Assembly (NCBI RefSeq): GCF_008831285.2
Contig: NC_045138.2
Location: 14,954,571-15,018,570, forward strand
Direction of reading: 5' to 3'
Length of the DNA stretch: 64,000 nucleotides
Origin: Nymphaea colorata
Lineage: Eukaryota > Streptophyta > Magnoliopsida > Nymphaeales > Nymphaeaceae
Position numbers and translations under genes: made by a program. Below, one piece after another: positions 27,511-38,397 of this stretch; position 1 is the stretch's first letter, and every line of letters begins with the position of its first letter. Below the pieces are notes generated by a model that saw only the letters and a list, made by a program, of their open reading frames with translations, was not told the origin of the DNA and made no database searches.

Positions 27511-27992
27511 CTCCACAAGTCCCACTTCTTCCATTGCTTCTGCAAACAGCATCTTCCATGGCAGAATCCACGAATAAACAATCACTTAATGAGTGTGAGA
27601 TGCTGAAAAGATCAATCCCATGATCATGCTTGTCATCACTCTTAAGTCTTAATTAGAAAGGCTACAGATACTTCAAGGTAGGTTTAATGTGAAATGAGAA
27701 AAAAGCAGCAGAACACTGACCTGCAGCGGAACCTGACATGAAGCTATCACTGCCAGGGGATGAAGGTTGAGTACAATGTGCAAGTGTTTGATACTGTCCT
27801 GCCTTGACTGCCATGTTCACTGCTAAACTTTCAATTTAGAAGGAGGGCAGGTCAACCATATTTGTGAGTCTGTAAATGCACAAACGAAATCTATATACAC
27901 TGAAGTACCTTCTCAGATCTCGTACGCTTATTTTTCTATCAAGAGAGCTTGGAACAAGTAGAAGTTCTTCTGGAACAGCTAATTGCAACACC
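27511..27992 (-). pseudogene. Coding-like exon fragments of an unrecognised gene
   Basis: Three minus-strand stretches look like exons bounded by splice signals. 27992-27909 reads VLQLAVPEELLLVPSS and onward. 27814-27721 reads MAVKAGQYQTLAHCTQ and onward. 27640-27511 reads SDDKHDHGIDLFSISHSL and onward. Their phases do not join cleanly and a stop lies between the first two. I infer a decayed or mis-joined gene and do not recognise the family. Confidence 0.3.
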
Positions 27993-29290
27993 CTAAAAGG
28001 ATGAGAGAGCAAAAAAACTTCAAGTGAAATTACAAACTAAGACAAAGAAAAAGTACCAACTTAACTTACGTTATAAACCCGTCATGAGCTCGCCAAGGAG
28101 CAACCATGTTTCCACTTCATGCATCAAACGTCTAATATATCTTGTAAAATTTTGAATTTTCTCAAACCCCTTTGATAGAGGTCGTATCTTTGTATGGGTG
28201 CATTTTCACATATGTGTATGATGTGTTTGTTGGGGAATTATACATATAATAATTAGTCCCTTAACCAACCCTTTTGAGTTCTGTAAGTTGTGCGCCTTCT
28301 GACGTTTCCTTGTAGATGCATGACACCAGCTAGAGGCTGTAACACAAAACTTGTTATTGTAATTTATATAATGAGCAATCAAAATGTAGGCTGAACTGCA
28401 TAAATAACAAATGCCAAAACACACAATAGACCAAAATCTGATAGAAAATGACAACAGAAATAAAAGAAAGCAGAGCTGACTTTTTCTTAACCTGTATTAA
28501 TCTTACACATACACGACTCCTAATCTAATTCTAGGGATACTTTGAAGAGGTCGAAGCTCCTCCTTTTTTGCTCTTGCTCCTCTGGTTTAAGATTCTTTCG
28601 GGACCTAAGTGAACTTATGATTATCCCCAACTTGAGATAGCGCTTGCCACAAATGGATTTCTTGGTTTTTATCGGCTTGACCAACTATGCTATACCATGT
28701 GAGCCTTACGACACATCAATAAACCCTAAAGCCAGATAAATACATGATATATGCTAGCAAATTAAATTACATTAGAATTTTTGGAGGAAGATGACCGATG
28801 GCCATAAGGCTGCTAGGGGTTATTTTTCTCCCTTGGTATACAATTGTACATGTAAAGAGTTACTAAAGTACATTATTTTAGGAAAATGAACTGGTTGTGG
28901 TACTCTCATGCAATGGAAAGAAATAAGGAGCTCTAAAATTAGTATCACCTCAATGTTGATTTGATTACAGTGAGCACAGCCTTTCCTTTTTTTTTTTTTT
29001 AAAAATAAAGGATCGGGTCTGGGTTCGCTATTTTCGGTTTTGATCAAGACATAATAGAATCCAACCCAAATCCAGTTCCCTTTCTTCTCTTGCCATTGGA
29101 TAATAAAAACTTATGCCAGTGCTTGTAAAGATCTCTACCTCCAATCTGGATCCCCCTAGATCTATAACAAACTCGGATCCGGAATTTGTTTCCAAACATT
29201 TTAGTCCGACAGGCCACAGCGGGTGTGTCATTAAAATCCCAGTGGGGAAAATTTGGCCCGTTTAGGGCACCACGCTGCTGCATCGCTGCC

Positions 29291-29995
29291 TTCTTGTTTG
29301 CAGGGTCCCTGTTCACCCCAGGGGACGACATCACCAGGTTCTCTCTCTCTCTCTCTCTCTTTTTCCTCCTGTGTTGTTCCATGGAGTATGTTTGCTCTCT
29401 GTTTGGAGTTCGACAGCGATCGGACTCACTAAATCGAATGTGGGCGCCATTTTTCTTTTGGTTTTTGCTTTGGGTACTGCAGATCCGTGGATATATGCCA
29501 TAGATCAGCCAGTGGGTTTTTCTTCTGCCCACTCGATTTCCCTTCTTCTTGTTCCATTTTCCCTCTTCTCCTTCCGCACCCCCTCTCTCGTTCCGTGCGT
29601 TTGATTGTTTCCCTTCGGAATGATACTTCTACATCATTCCAAAGTGTTAAGTATAATGTCGATGCGTGTATGCTATGCCTGCAATTAGTTGTGCCATTGT
29701 TTCATTTGTTTCTTTGTTGATCGATAGATTTCGGTGACGGTGAAGTTCTAGGGTTAGATCTCTTTATTCTTGTTTCTAGTTGACACATTGTCTTCAGAGT
29801 TGAGGACCATGTTTTTATTATATGTTCTTCTTTACTTGTTTTGTTGTTTCTTTGTCGGGCATGAAGACTTCGAGTTTTTTGGGTTGATTTAAGGTTTAGA
29901 GGAGGTGAATCCGTGAAGGTTCACTAGCGAATGGTTTTACGGAATTCCTTTGACCGTAATCATCTCTTTCTGCAGGTTTAATCAGTCAGGGTGTC
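29291..29995 (+). promoter_or_regulatory. Calnexin leader with a probable 5' UTR intron
   Basis: A CT-rich run at 29340-29361 and pyrimidine-rich DNA resemble a plant 5' UTR. A good acceptor (ctgcag) at about 29971-29976 lies 19 bases before the start codon. A donor-like caccag|gttctc lies near 29339, suggesting a leader intron of roughly 640 bases. The donor assignment is tentative. Confidence 0.45.
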
Positions 29996-32325
29996 ATGAT
30001 GGATCGCAAACGAATCTGCATTTTTTCCTTTGTGATTTTGCTGCTGATTCAATGTTTTTCCGTTAATGCTTCAGATGAGGTGAGTTTTTTTCCGAATCAT
30101 TTGATTTTTCTCTGTAGATTTTATAGATCCGATCTAGTCTTGGCTTCTGGTCGTTTTGTATTGATTCATCCTTTATTCTTTAGTTGTTCTATGAGTCGTT
30201 CGACGAAGCCTTTGAAGGTCGGTGGATTGTCACTGAGAAGGATGATTACACAGGTTGGTTTCACGACTTGTAAACGTCACGCTTCTGAATTTGTCTTATA
30301 TGTTTTTTTTTTTCATAGCTTATGCCGTTATCTGTCATCGTTTGATCTAGGTGTATGGAAGCATGCTAAGAGTGAGGGACATGATGATTACGGTCTTCTT
30401 GTGAGCGAAAAGGCAAAAAAATACGGCATAGTTAAGGAATTAGAAAATGCAGTAGAGTTCAAGGATGGAACCATTATTCTGCAATTTGAAACCAGGCTGC
30501 AGAATGGGCTGGAATGCGGAGGGGCTTACTTGAAATATCTTCGACCTCAGGATGCCGGATGGACACCCAAGCAGTTCGACAATGAATCGCCATACTCGAT
30601 TATGTTTGGACCAGATAAATGCGGTTCCACTAACAAGGTCCATTTCATTGTGAAGCACAAAAACCCTAAATCTGGCGAATATGTTGAGCACCACCTCAAG
30701 TATCCTCCATCAGTTCCTTACGACAAGCTCACTCACGTTTACACTGCTATCATCAAGCCAGATAATGAACTGAAGATCCTGGTTGATGGGGAGGAGAAGA
30801 AGAAGGCGAACTTTCTGTCGCAAGATGACTTTGAACCAGCTTTTGTGCCGCCTGCTACAATTCCTGATCCGGATGACAAGAAACCGGAGGATTGGGACGA
30901 GCGAGCCAAGATTCCAGACCCTAATGCTGTGAAGCCAGATGACTGGGATGAAGATGCACCGATGGAAATTGAAGATGAAGAGGCTGAAAAGCCTGAGAGT
31001 TGGTTGGATGATGAACCTGAGGAGATTGATGACCCAGAAGCTACGAAGCCGGAAGATTGGGATGATGAGGAGGATGGAGAGTGGGAGGCCCCAAAAATAG
31101 ATAATCCCAAGTGCTCAGAAGCTCCAGGCTGTGGGGAATGGAAGAGGCCCATGAAGAGGAACCCTGCTTACAAGGGCAAATGGCATGCCCCCATGGTTGA
31201 TAACCCCAACTACAAAGGCAACTGGAAGCCGCAACAAATTCCAAACCCTGACTTCTTTGAGCTTGAGAAACCCAACTTTGAGCCTCTTGTTGCAATTGGC
31301 ATTGAGATCTGGACAATGCAGGATGGGATCCTATTTGATAATATTCTGATTGCAAGTGATGAGAAAGTCGCGGAGACATACCGTGAGAAAACATGGAAGC
31401 CCAAATATGACGCCGAGAAAGAAAAGCAGAAGGCTGATGAAGAGGCTGCGGGTCTGCCAACAGGGCTTGCGGGCTTCCAGGTGACTACCGTCCTGCCAGA
31501 TTTTGATATTTCATGTTCTTTCGTGGTGCCTGTGCCTTGTGCTGATCTGGTTCTCGTTTTCTGCAGAAAAAAGTGTTCGATATCCTTTACAAGATAGCTG
31601 GCATACCATTCTTGGAAGCATATAAGCCCAAAATCATTGTGAGTATTCACATTACAATTCAAACATTATTACTTTCATAGTCTATATCGTGGTGACAAAT
31701 TTCTGATATTTACGGGGTGACAGCATGACAAGGCCATCAGGACCTTGCTCCTCACCCTCGACCTCATGGTCACGGGCTGCGTCAGTGGACTTGCCCATGT
31801 TGGAAGCAGTCGCTCTGCCTGCCTAGCAGGCCTGCTTCGGCACCACTAGGGCAGATCCCAAGTGCAGTTCTTGTGATGGGTGAAAGAAACATGAAGAATG
31901 ATCTTCATGTTGTAGCGAAATATTAACCTGAATGGTTGAAATGCAGGATGTCATTGAGAAAGGTGAAAAGCAACCTAATCTGACGATTGGAATATTGGTT
32001 TCTATTTTGGTGGTTATCATCACTCTCTTCCTTAGGGTTCTGTTTGGTGGGAATAAACCATCCGTAAGTTCTTCGTTCTTTTTCTGTTCAATTTTTTCTG
32101 TTGCATTTTAGTTTTAAAACTTTAATTAAGCTGCTCCATTTTGGTTCCTGCATTAAGTCAACAACGTGGTCCCTTTCTTCACAGGTGCCACCTCAAGCTG
32201 CACAGATAGAGAAGGATGATGGGCCCGGGGAGACAGATAATGGAGACAACATAGCTGAGAAGGATGAGAATGAGAAAGAAGATAACGCTGCTCCTCGACA
32301 GAGGAGATCCAGGAGAGAAACATAG
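29996..32325 (+). CDS. CNX: Calnexin, ER membrane lectin chaperone
   Basis: Six exons (29996-30079, 30184-30253, 30351-31480, 31567-31638, 31947-32063, 32185-32325) encode 537 residues, close to the usual plant length. Residues 1 to about 25 are a signal peptide ([19 protein letters not shown]). The lectin domain carries [22 protein letters not shown] and [14 protein letters not shown]. The P-domain (about 218-350) has the proline-rich repeats [28 protein letters not shown] and [18 protein letters not shown] single transmembrane helix lies at about 465-487 ([17 protein letters not shown]). The short acidic cytosolic tail ends RQRRSRRET, a basic ER-retention type. Calnexin binds monoglucosylated N-glycans on new glycoproteins in the ER. 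Two adjacent ATGs exist at 29996 and 29999; either gives the same protein bar one residue. Only one copy occurs here, inside the first duplication unit. Confidence 0.97.
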
Positions 32326-33380
32326 TTAAATTTGTCAGAGTTTTGAATTAGAGTAGTCTCACAGCTACATGCTGTGCTTTCTGTGAGTGACTGGGTAGAA
32401 GGGCATTGTAGTGTGGAAGCTATGAAACTGTTCTTAGTGTTCCTGGTCATTTTAGGAAAATCTCTAGTATCTTCAGGGCAGCATTGTCGCCTGTTCTAAC
32501 TTTTTATGTACTTTAAAAGTTTTTGAAAAGTCTTCCGTTTGTGGCTTGAATATGGTGCTTCTTGTTTCTCATTTTTTTGCCTCATTTGTAGCCTAAAATC
32601 TTTGAAGTGATTTGAGGACGCACTAGTCAAACTGTTGGAATTTTATGTGATCTTCTCACGTGAGCATTGTTGCAAATTTTGCGTGCAATTTAATTTGTTA
32701 CCCGTTACTGGCTGTCACTTGTTGAATTTGTACAAAATTCCTCACGCATTATCGTCGTCCTTTCAGAAGAATCAAGCTAAGCGATCAAATTAGGTTAGGC
32801 TTATAGGCCGATATTGTTTGAGCGTCTCTACTTCAATTTAACCATTATTTTCATGATCAAATATTTCGGTTGAGGATCATTGGACTTGCAGTTGGAAATG
32901 TTCTATTTCACGTACCAGCAGCATGTTTCTCTGCCTTGTGAGTGGTCTTCTTAAATGAGTTGATGCAACTTGAAGGGGGCAATATTCCTGACCAAGTAAA
33001 AAAAGTAACAATTTACAAAGATAAAAAAATTATGAAAAATTAAGGACCTGTTTGAATACACACTCAGCAAAAGTGACAAAATGCCCTTTTTAACTTGTTT
33101 GGGTGATTCACTACCCCTTCATGTAAAAGCCAACATGGAAAAGATTTTTTTTTTAAACTTATTAAAAAAGAACATATATTTTGAATATGTCATCTAAAGT
33201 CTAAAAAATGTATATTTTTTAATTAAAAAATCCTAATATATTTCCGCGCTTTCCTTTTTCTTCCCTGCGTGTGTTGATTTTTGTGCACTCAAAACACCTT
33301 GATACTCTTTAGTTCACAACCCTCAACGCCACCCAACTCGTCCTCGGCCCCCTCGACGGTGAGTGGGGAGGGCGGCGCCG
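32326..33380. other. Calnexin-HDA8 intergenic region
   Basis: This is calnexin 3' UTR followed by AT-rich spacer, ending in a short GC-rich leader directly before the HDA8 start. No separate gene is seen. Confidence 0.6.
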
Positions 33381-36300
33381 ATGGCTCCCGCAGAGGCGCC
33401 GCAGCAAGGAGACAACGAGATCGTCCACGTTTTCTGGGACGATCGGATGCTGGCCCATGACACCGGCATGGGCGTCTTCGACACGCTCTTCGATCCTGGG
33501 TTCTTGGAAGTGCTCGAGCCGCATCCGGAGAACGCCGATCGAGTGAGGAACATGGTCTCCATCCTCAAAAGGGGTCCCATCCACCGCTTCGTTTCATGGT
33601 ACGAGGGAAGACCTGCCCTCATACCTGAGTTACTTTCGTTCCACACCCCTGGTACTCTCTCCCTCTCCCCTCTTCACCCCTAATAGGAAAAGTATAATCG
33701 ATAACTGCCCATATTGAATGTTGTAATCCTGTAGCTTGTGATGGAACTCTGTCGTTTGGTGAATTTGATTTTTCAGTGTGGCAGTAGCTTTGGTCTTCTA
33801 AAAGTCAACCCTGATGGGAAATGGATGATTGCTCATGTTGATTTTATTTTTTTACCCTATATCTCGTGAAACTTTCTAATTTATAGTGTTGTTTTTTACT
33901 TGTGACAACTTTCCTACTAAGTTATGCACATGAGCACTCGTTTCTGAGAAATGTGCTTGATCAATCTGTACAATCATTATCTGGATCGTTGCTTATCTGC
34001 CTTTTCTTGATAGTGGTTACTCATGTGTATTAAGAACCATCTTTCTTTCTTGAGATAATTTTACATAGCTTAGACTTACAAGTGGCTTTCAGGCTACATT
34101 AAGGAGCTGCAGGATGCAGATGCAGCTGGTGGCAGGGAACTCTGTGCAGGCACGATGCTCAGACCTGGTTCATTTGATGCTGCACTTGTTGCTGCTGGAA
34201 CGACACTTTCAGCAATGCATCACATACTGGATGGACATGGAAAGATTGCATATGCATTAGTGCGTCCACCTGGTCATCATGCTCAGCCAACACAAGCTGA
34301 TGGCTATTGCTTTCTGAATAATGCGGGGCTTGCAATTAAGCTGGCTCTAAGTTCTGGTTGCAAACGCGTAGCAGTAGTGGACATTGACGTCCATTGTGGA
34401 AATGGAACTACAGAGGGGTTCTATAACTCGAATGACGTCCTCACCATATCCCTTCATATGAACCATGGGTCATGGGGACCATCCCATCCTCAAAGTGGTT
34501 CCATTGACGAATTAGGTGAAGGTAGGGGCTTGGGCTTTAACTTGAACATACCCTTGCCAAATGGAACCGGAGACAAGGGCTATGAGTATGCAATGATGGA
34601 ATTGGTTACTCCAGCTGTTACCAAATTTGATCCAGATATGGTAGTGATGGTTATTGGGCAAGATTCTAGCGCGGTAAGTCTAAAACCTTGTATCCTAAAT
34701 CACTTTAGTTCTTGAAATTTTTAGCTTTCCAATTCTAGAGCCCTTGTCCTCATGTAAAACACAGCTGGTGTATAATCTTGTGCACTAGTTTGCAACTTAC
34801 GATATAGCACTAGGGTAGTACATGCACGAACTAACACCATAAACGAGTTTTCATTCAGGGAGTTACGAATTACTTATACATTATGAGTATTTGAGATAAA
34901 TATCATTCTCCATTTGGACCTTTATCTTGAGGCAGACTATCATGTTACTGAAAATTAAAATACAAAAAAAGTTGGATGTCTCTAGGCCAAGATCATTTTA
35001 TATATTCACATGGGTACTTTAGGTGTGAAGCTTACTCCTAGGGATAGGTAAAGTTCAGTCATCTCTCTCGATTTACAAATTTAATGCCCATCCAGTTCTG
35101 ATGCCCTTAGTTGAAATCATTAATTATAGCAGCTTTTATGTGGAGACATATGATAATTCAGCATTTCTAGCTTCCAACATCAGAAGAGTCACAGAGTCCC
35201 AAAACGATATTGTTCTCACTGAAAGTGCGTTTACTTTTGGATTCTTGAACAATGCAGTGGGGATTAAGGACATTATCTTGACCTACTATACTACTTCTGC
35301 TTTTCTTTGTTATGGCAATAGTTTTGCCTTTTTACTACTATTTTTCTTTACCATCATTCTTTTAACTGCATCCCTATCACTTTTCCTGATTGTTACAAAT
35401 TTCAGCATCAGCTTCTATCTAGCTCTTGCTTCTGGCACTCAAGGATAACCCTTAGCATCCCTGTATTGGCTCGCATTAGTGTTTTGTCATCCTTATTCTG
35501 TTTTTTGTGAATTTTGTACCTCATAGGGTAGCTAAAAATGTTATTAATCAATAAAAGATGTAACTGACATTGTGGTGAACATCATACCTACTGGAAATTT
35601 TTAGTTGAAATCTAGAGATTATAGGTCGGGTAGTCTGTTTAATGCAATGATTTGAAGAGTAATCAAATTTGCACTGTTTAGGGCATGAAGGTAATTTGAA
35701 TTTGTGCAAGAGCGAAAAAGTAAAAAGCTGCTGCTTCTGGTTGTAGCTTCACACTGAGCTGCTTGATGGTAATGTTGATAGGTGGATCATGGATGAAAGC
35801 AAGCTTTATTAAGAGGTGAAATGACTGCAGGGTGAGGATATGCTGCTTTTGCAGTCATGACAGGAATTCCAGAATTGTCATAGAATGCTGCTGGCCGACA
35901 ATCTTGGCATCGGCTTTGAGATCATTACTTTTGCTTGGAGAATAATAGAGAGAATACAGCCTCGGATGAGGAGGATTGTTACTATGTCAGGAGGCGCAGA
36001 AAATGAAGTTTCTGGCTATGAAGAAGTTCAATGACTTGTAGCTCCCCTATCATTTCCTTGTCTGGTCATGAAGATCTTTTTTAAGGCCACGAGGTTCCTG
36101 TGACAACATTGTAAAAAGCTCAAGTAAATCTTTCATAATTTGCTGCGAGATCCCACCACTCCAGGTACTCAATCGGAAAATTGGGCCTTAAATGGGAACA
36201 TGCTTAGTTGTATTCTGCTATGCCACAGTGACAGAAGAATGACATAGTTTCAGACAATGAGGCTTGACACATATTACTACCCAAATGGGAGTAGCAGCTG

Positions 36301-36945
36301 TTTGACCAAAAAAGGATGAAGTTCGATGGTTTGATTGATACTAGACATTAAACACAGTAGTTCGATGCTGCTGGGACAGCCTGGGAGGTGATACAGAAGG
36401 CAAGGCAGCCATAATGATGGAAGGGTGACACAGTTTAAACAAATGACGTTTATCACAAATTGCGAACCAATTGAAAATGTCATCAATTTCACATCATCTT
36501 CTGTGCAACACATTCTACTCTGGAGTTTAAATTAATTACTCAAGAAGTTAGCTTTTCCTTGTCTTCTCAAAGAAAACATCAGTGCGCATGGTTGGTTTTA
36601 TGTAATTAACTTGCTTTTTGAATGGTGCAGTTTGATCCCAACGGTCGACAGTGCCTAACAATGGCCGGCTATAGGAGAATCGGTGAAATCCTGCGCGACC
36701 TGGCAAATGTGCACTCAAAGGGACGAATGTTGATTGTTCAGGAGGGAGGATACCACGTGACATACTCGGCCTACTGCGTCCATGCAACTCTAGAAGGCGT
36801 TCTTCATCTTCCAGTTCCTCTCCTTCCAGACCCTATTGCTTGTTACCCGGAGGACGAAGCCCTGCCCGTCAAGGTCATAGACTCCATCAAGGAATACTGG
36901 AAAAAGAATGTAGCTTTCCTGCAAGAAGAAGATAAGCCTATGTAA
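33381..36945 (+). CDS. HDA8: HDA8-type histone deacetylase (RPD3/HDA1 superfamily)
   Basis: Exons 33381-33651, 34093-34673 and 36631-36945 give 388 residues, against 377 for Arabidopsis HDA8. The start at 33381 has GC-rich context and is followed by the family opening VFWDDRMLAHDTGMGVFDT. Catalytic features are visible: RPPGHHAQPTQADGYCFLNN with the His pair at about 152-153; DIDVH with zinc ligands Asp189 and His191; GQDSSAFDPNG with Asp281; and EGGYHVTY with Tyr325 as the transition-state tyrosine. The position after His191 is Cys where class I enzymes have a second His and Arabidopsis HDA8 has Tyr. The enzyme removes acetyl groups from lysines; plant HDA8 substrates are poorly defined. Intron 2 is long (1957 bases) and holds no gene I can support. 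The gene follows calnexin on the same strand. Confidence 0.95.
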
Positions 36946-36981
36946 GAGAGAGAGAGAGAGAAAAAGAGAGAGGGAGAGAGC
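36946..36981 (+). repeat. (GA)n-rich tract at the start of the HDA8 3' UTR
   Basis: A GA run starts immediately after the TAA stop, with one AAA interruption. It is simple sequence with no coding effect. Confidence 0.85.
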
Positions 36982-37534
36982 GGAGTTGAAGGACTCAGGG
37001 CAATGTTTCTCTTGGTTCGCTGTTGTCAGAAGAACAAAATATTGTTTCGCTGTATATGAGAAAAATATTGATTGTGAATTTGTGTACTAGATGGGAGAGA
37101 GATTCTGAAAAAGGCTGAAGCTCCTCCCCTTTTGGCCCTTTGGGGCTTAGGGCTATGTGTTGTATGTGTTATATGGGAAAATGGACGAATATGTATATTA
37201 CTTCATATGGATGCCCATGTCTTTTGTTGCATAGACAATGAACAACAAAGAATGAAAATAAACGTTGAAAGGAAAAATACTAATCACCAAGGATCTTAAA
37301 TCCACAGATACTAAGTCTCCCTCCCTAACCCTAGTACCTCTGAGTCATGTTTTTTTTTACGTGTTGTGGATGAGAGTCCCTGTTTGTTTAAACAGTGGGT
37401 GGCATGAATTTAAGACCAGCGTCTGCTTTGAAATCTAAGGTTATCAAACACCACTTAATTGCATTTGAATCCTATGAAAATCCAAACCCCTGTTCGATAA
37501 AATCAAATTGTACATTAATTTAGGTTTGTGTTTG

Positions 37535-38304
37535 TTTTAACATGTAGCATAGATTTGAAATCTATGCTTTGAGATCTTCAAAACAGTGGCCTCGAATCTA
37601 AGATTGGAGGCTATTCCGCTATCAAGCACAACCTTAGTGTAATTATTCACATTTGGCTCTGCCCTCAAATTTGGAAGTAAGTCCACTGGAAACTCGATAA
37701 ACCGATCCATTGTTTTCAGAATAGATCATAAGTACAATTTCTTTTGACAGTTCTGATCCAATTTGATTTGATGAGTCAACTTCAATCTGGAGCAGACTTA
37801 TTTCGGATAAATTCTCGTATTCACATTTAGCTTGCGATTCAGTTCGCCAGCAATTTTTACAAGGAAAATATATGTTCATTGCCACTTTCGATCAGCTCAA
37901 TATATTTACGTCTTTCTAGACGCTTGTGTATCATCTCAGTATCTTGATTTGTTTATAGTGAACCTGGATTTTTAGGTTCGGGTCTGAATCATGCCATGAT
38001 GGTAACTTTTTCGGTTTTGATTAAGACATAATACTTAATAGAATCCAATCCAAATCCAGTCCTCTTTCTGAGTCCTGCTATTTTAAGTCGAGCGGATCCA
38101 GGAGCGTCCATTACGGATGGGTCGGTTCTGAACACGGTCCGATTCATCAGGTAGCCTACCTGAAGAAGGAAAAGGTAAAGCGGACCCCAGCAAGATCCCT
38201 CCTCTCTCTCTGTCTCTCTGTGCGTGGAAGCGAAGAGTTTTGGGTTGGGAAGGAGAGAAGTGAGGAAGAAGATGGGGGTTCTTTCCAACAGGATCGATCG
38301 GGAG
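37535..38304 (+). repeat. Duplicated LRAT-gene promoter and leader, unit-1 copy
   Basis: From ttttaacatgtagcatag to the 11th LRAT codon, this segment matches 51785-52566 with only scattered substitutions and two small length differences, such as a shorter CT run near 38206-38222. The match stops abruptly at 38304, where sequence homologous to 15466 (ALMT 3' flank) begins. Confidence 0.95.
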
Positions 38305-38397
38305 ATCTTTCAAATGGATCCCGCGATTGATCATCTCAGCTTTCGAGGGTTAGATAAGTGTCACGGTTTGATGGAGACGATGGCTGAAACGGTCTAA
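38272..38397 (+). pseudogene. Truncated LRAT gene fused to ALMT 3'-flank sequence
   Basis: The first 11 codons ([11 protein letters not shown]) equal those of the intact LRAT gene at 52534. Then the frame runs into unrelated DNA as IFQMDPAIDHLSF and stops after 41 codons at 38395-38397. The switch is at the duplication joint. All catalytic parts of the LRAT domain are lost. The complete upstream region is present, so transcription is plausible; a function for the peptide is not implied. Confidence 0.85.

Larger units (their letters stand above)
21511..29290. other. Long spacer between ALMT-A and calnexin
   Basis: No intact gene is supported. Contents are AT-rich DNA, a hAT MITE (26100-26258), coding-like scraps on the minus strand at 27511-27992, and other short protein-like frames near 23340-23720 and 24470-24750 without recognisable domains. 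The block 29031-29092 resembles part of the LRAT promoter. Confidence 0.5.

Noticed and set aside
30739-31460. Long minus-strand frames rich in Ser and Gly
   Set aside because: Shadows of the acidic calnexin P-domain on the opposite strand.
35101-35448. 115-codon frame inside HDA8 intron 2
   Set aside because: Hydrophobic low-complexity end, no family match, and located in an intron whose flanking exons join perfectly without it.
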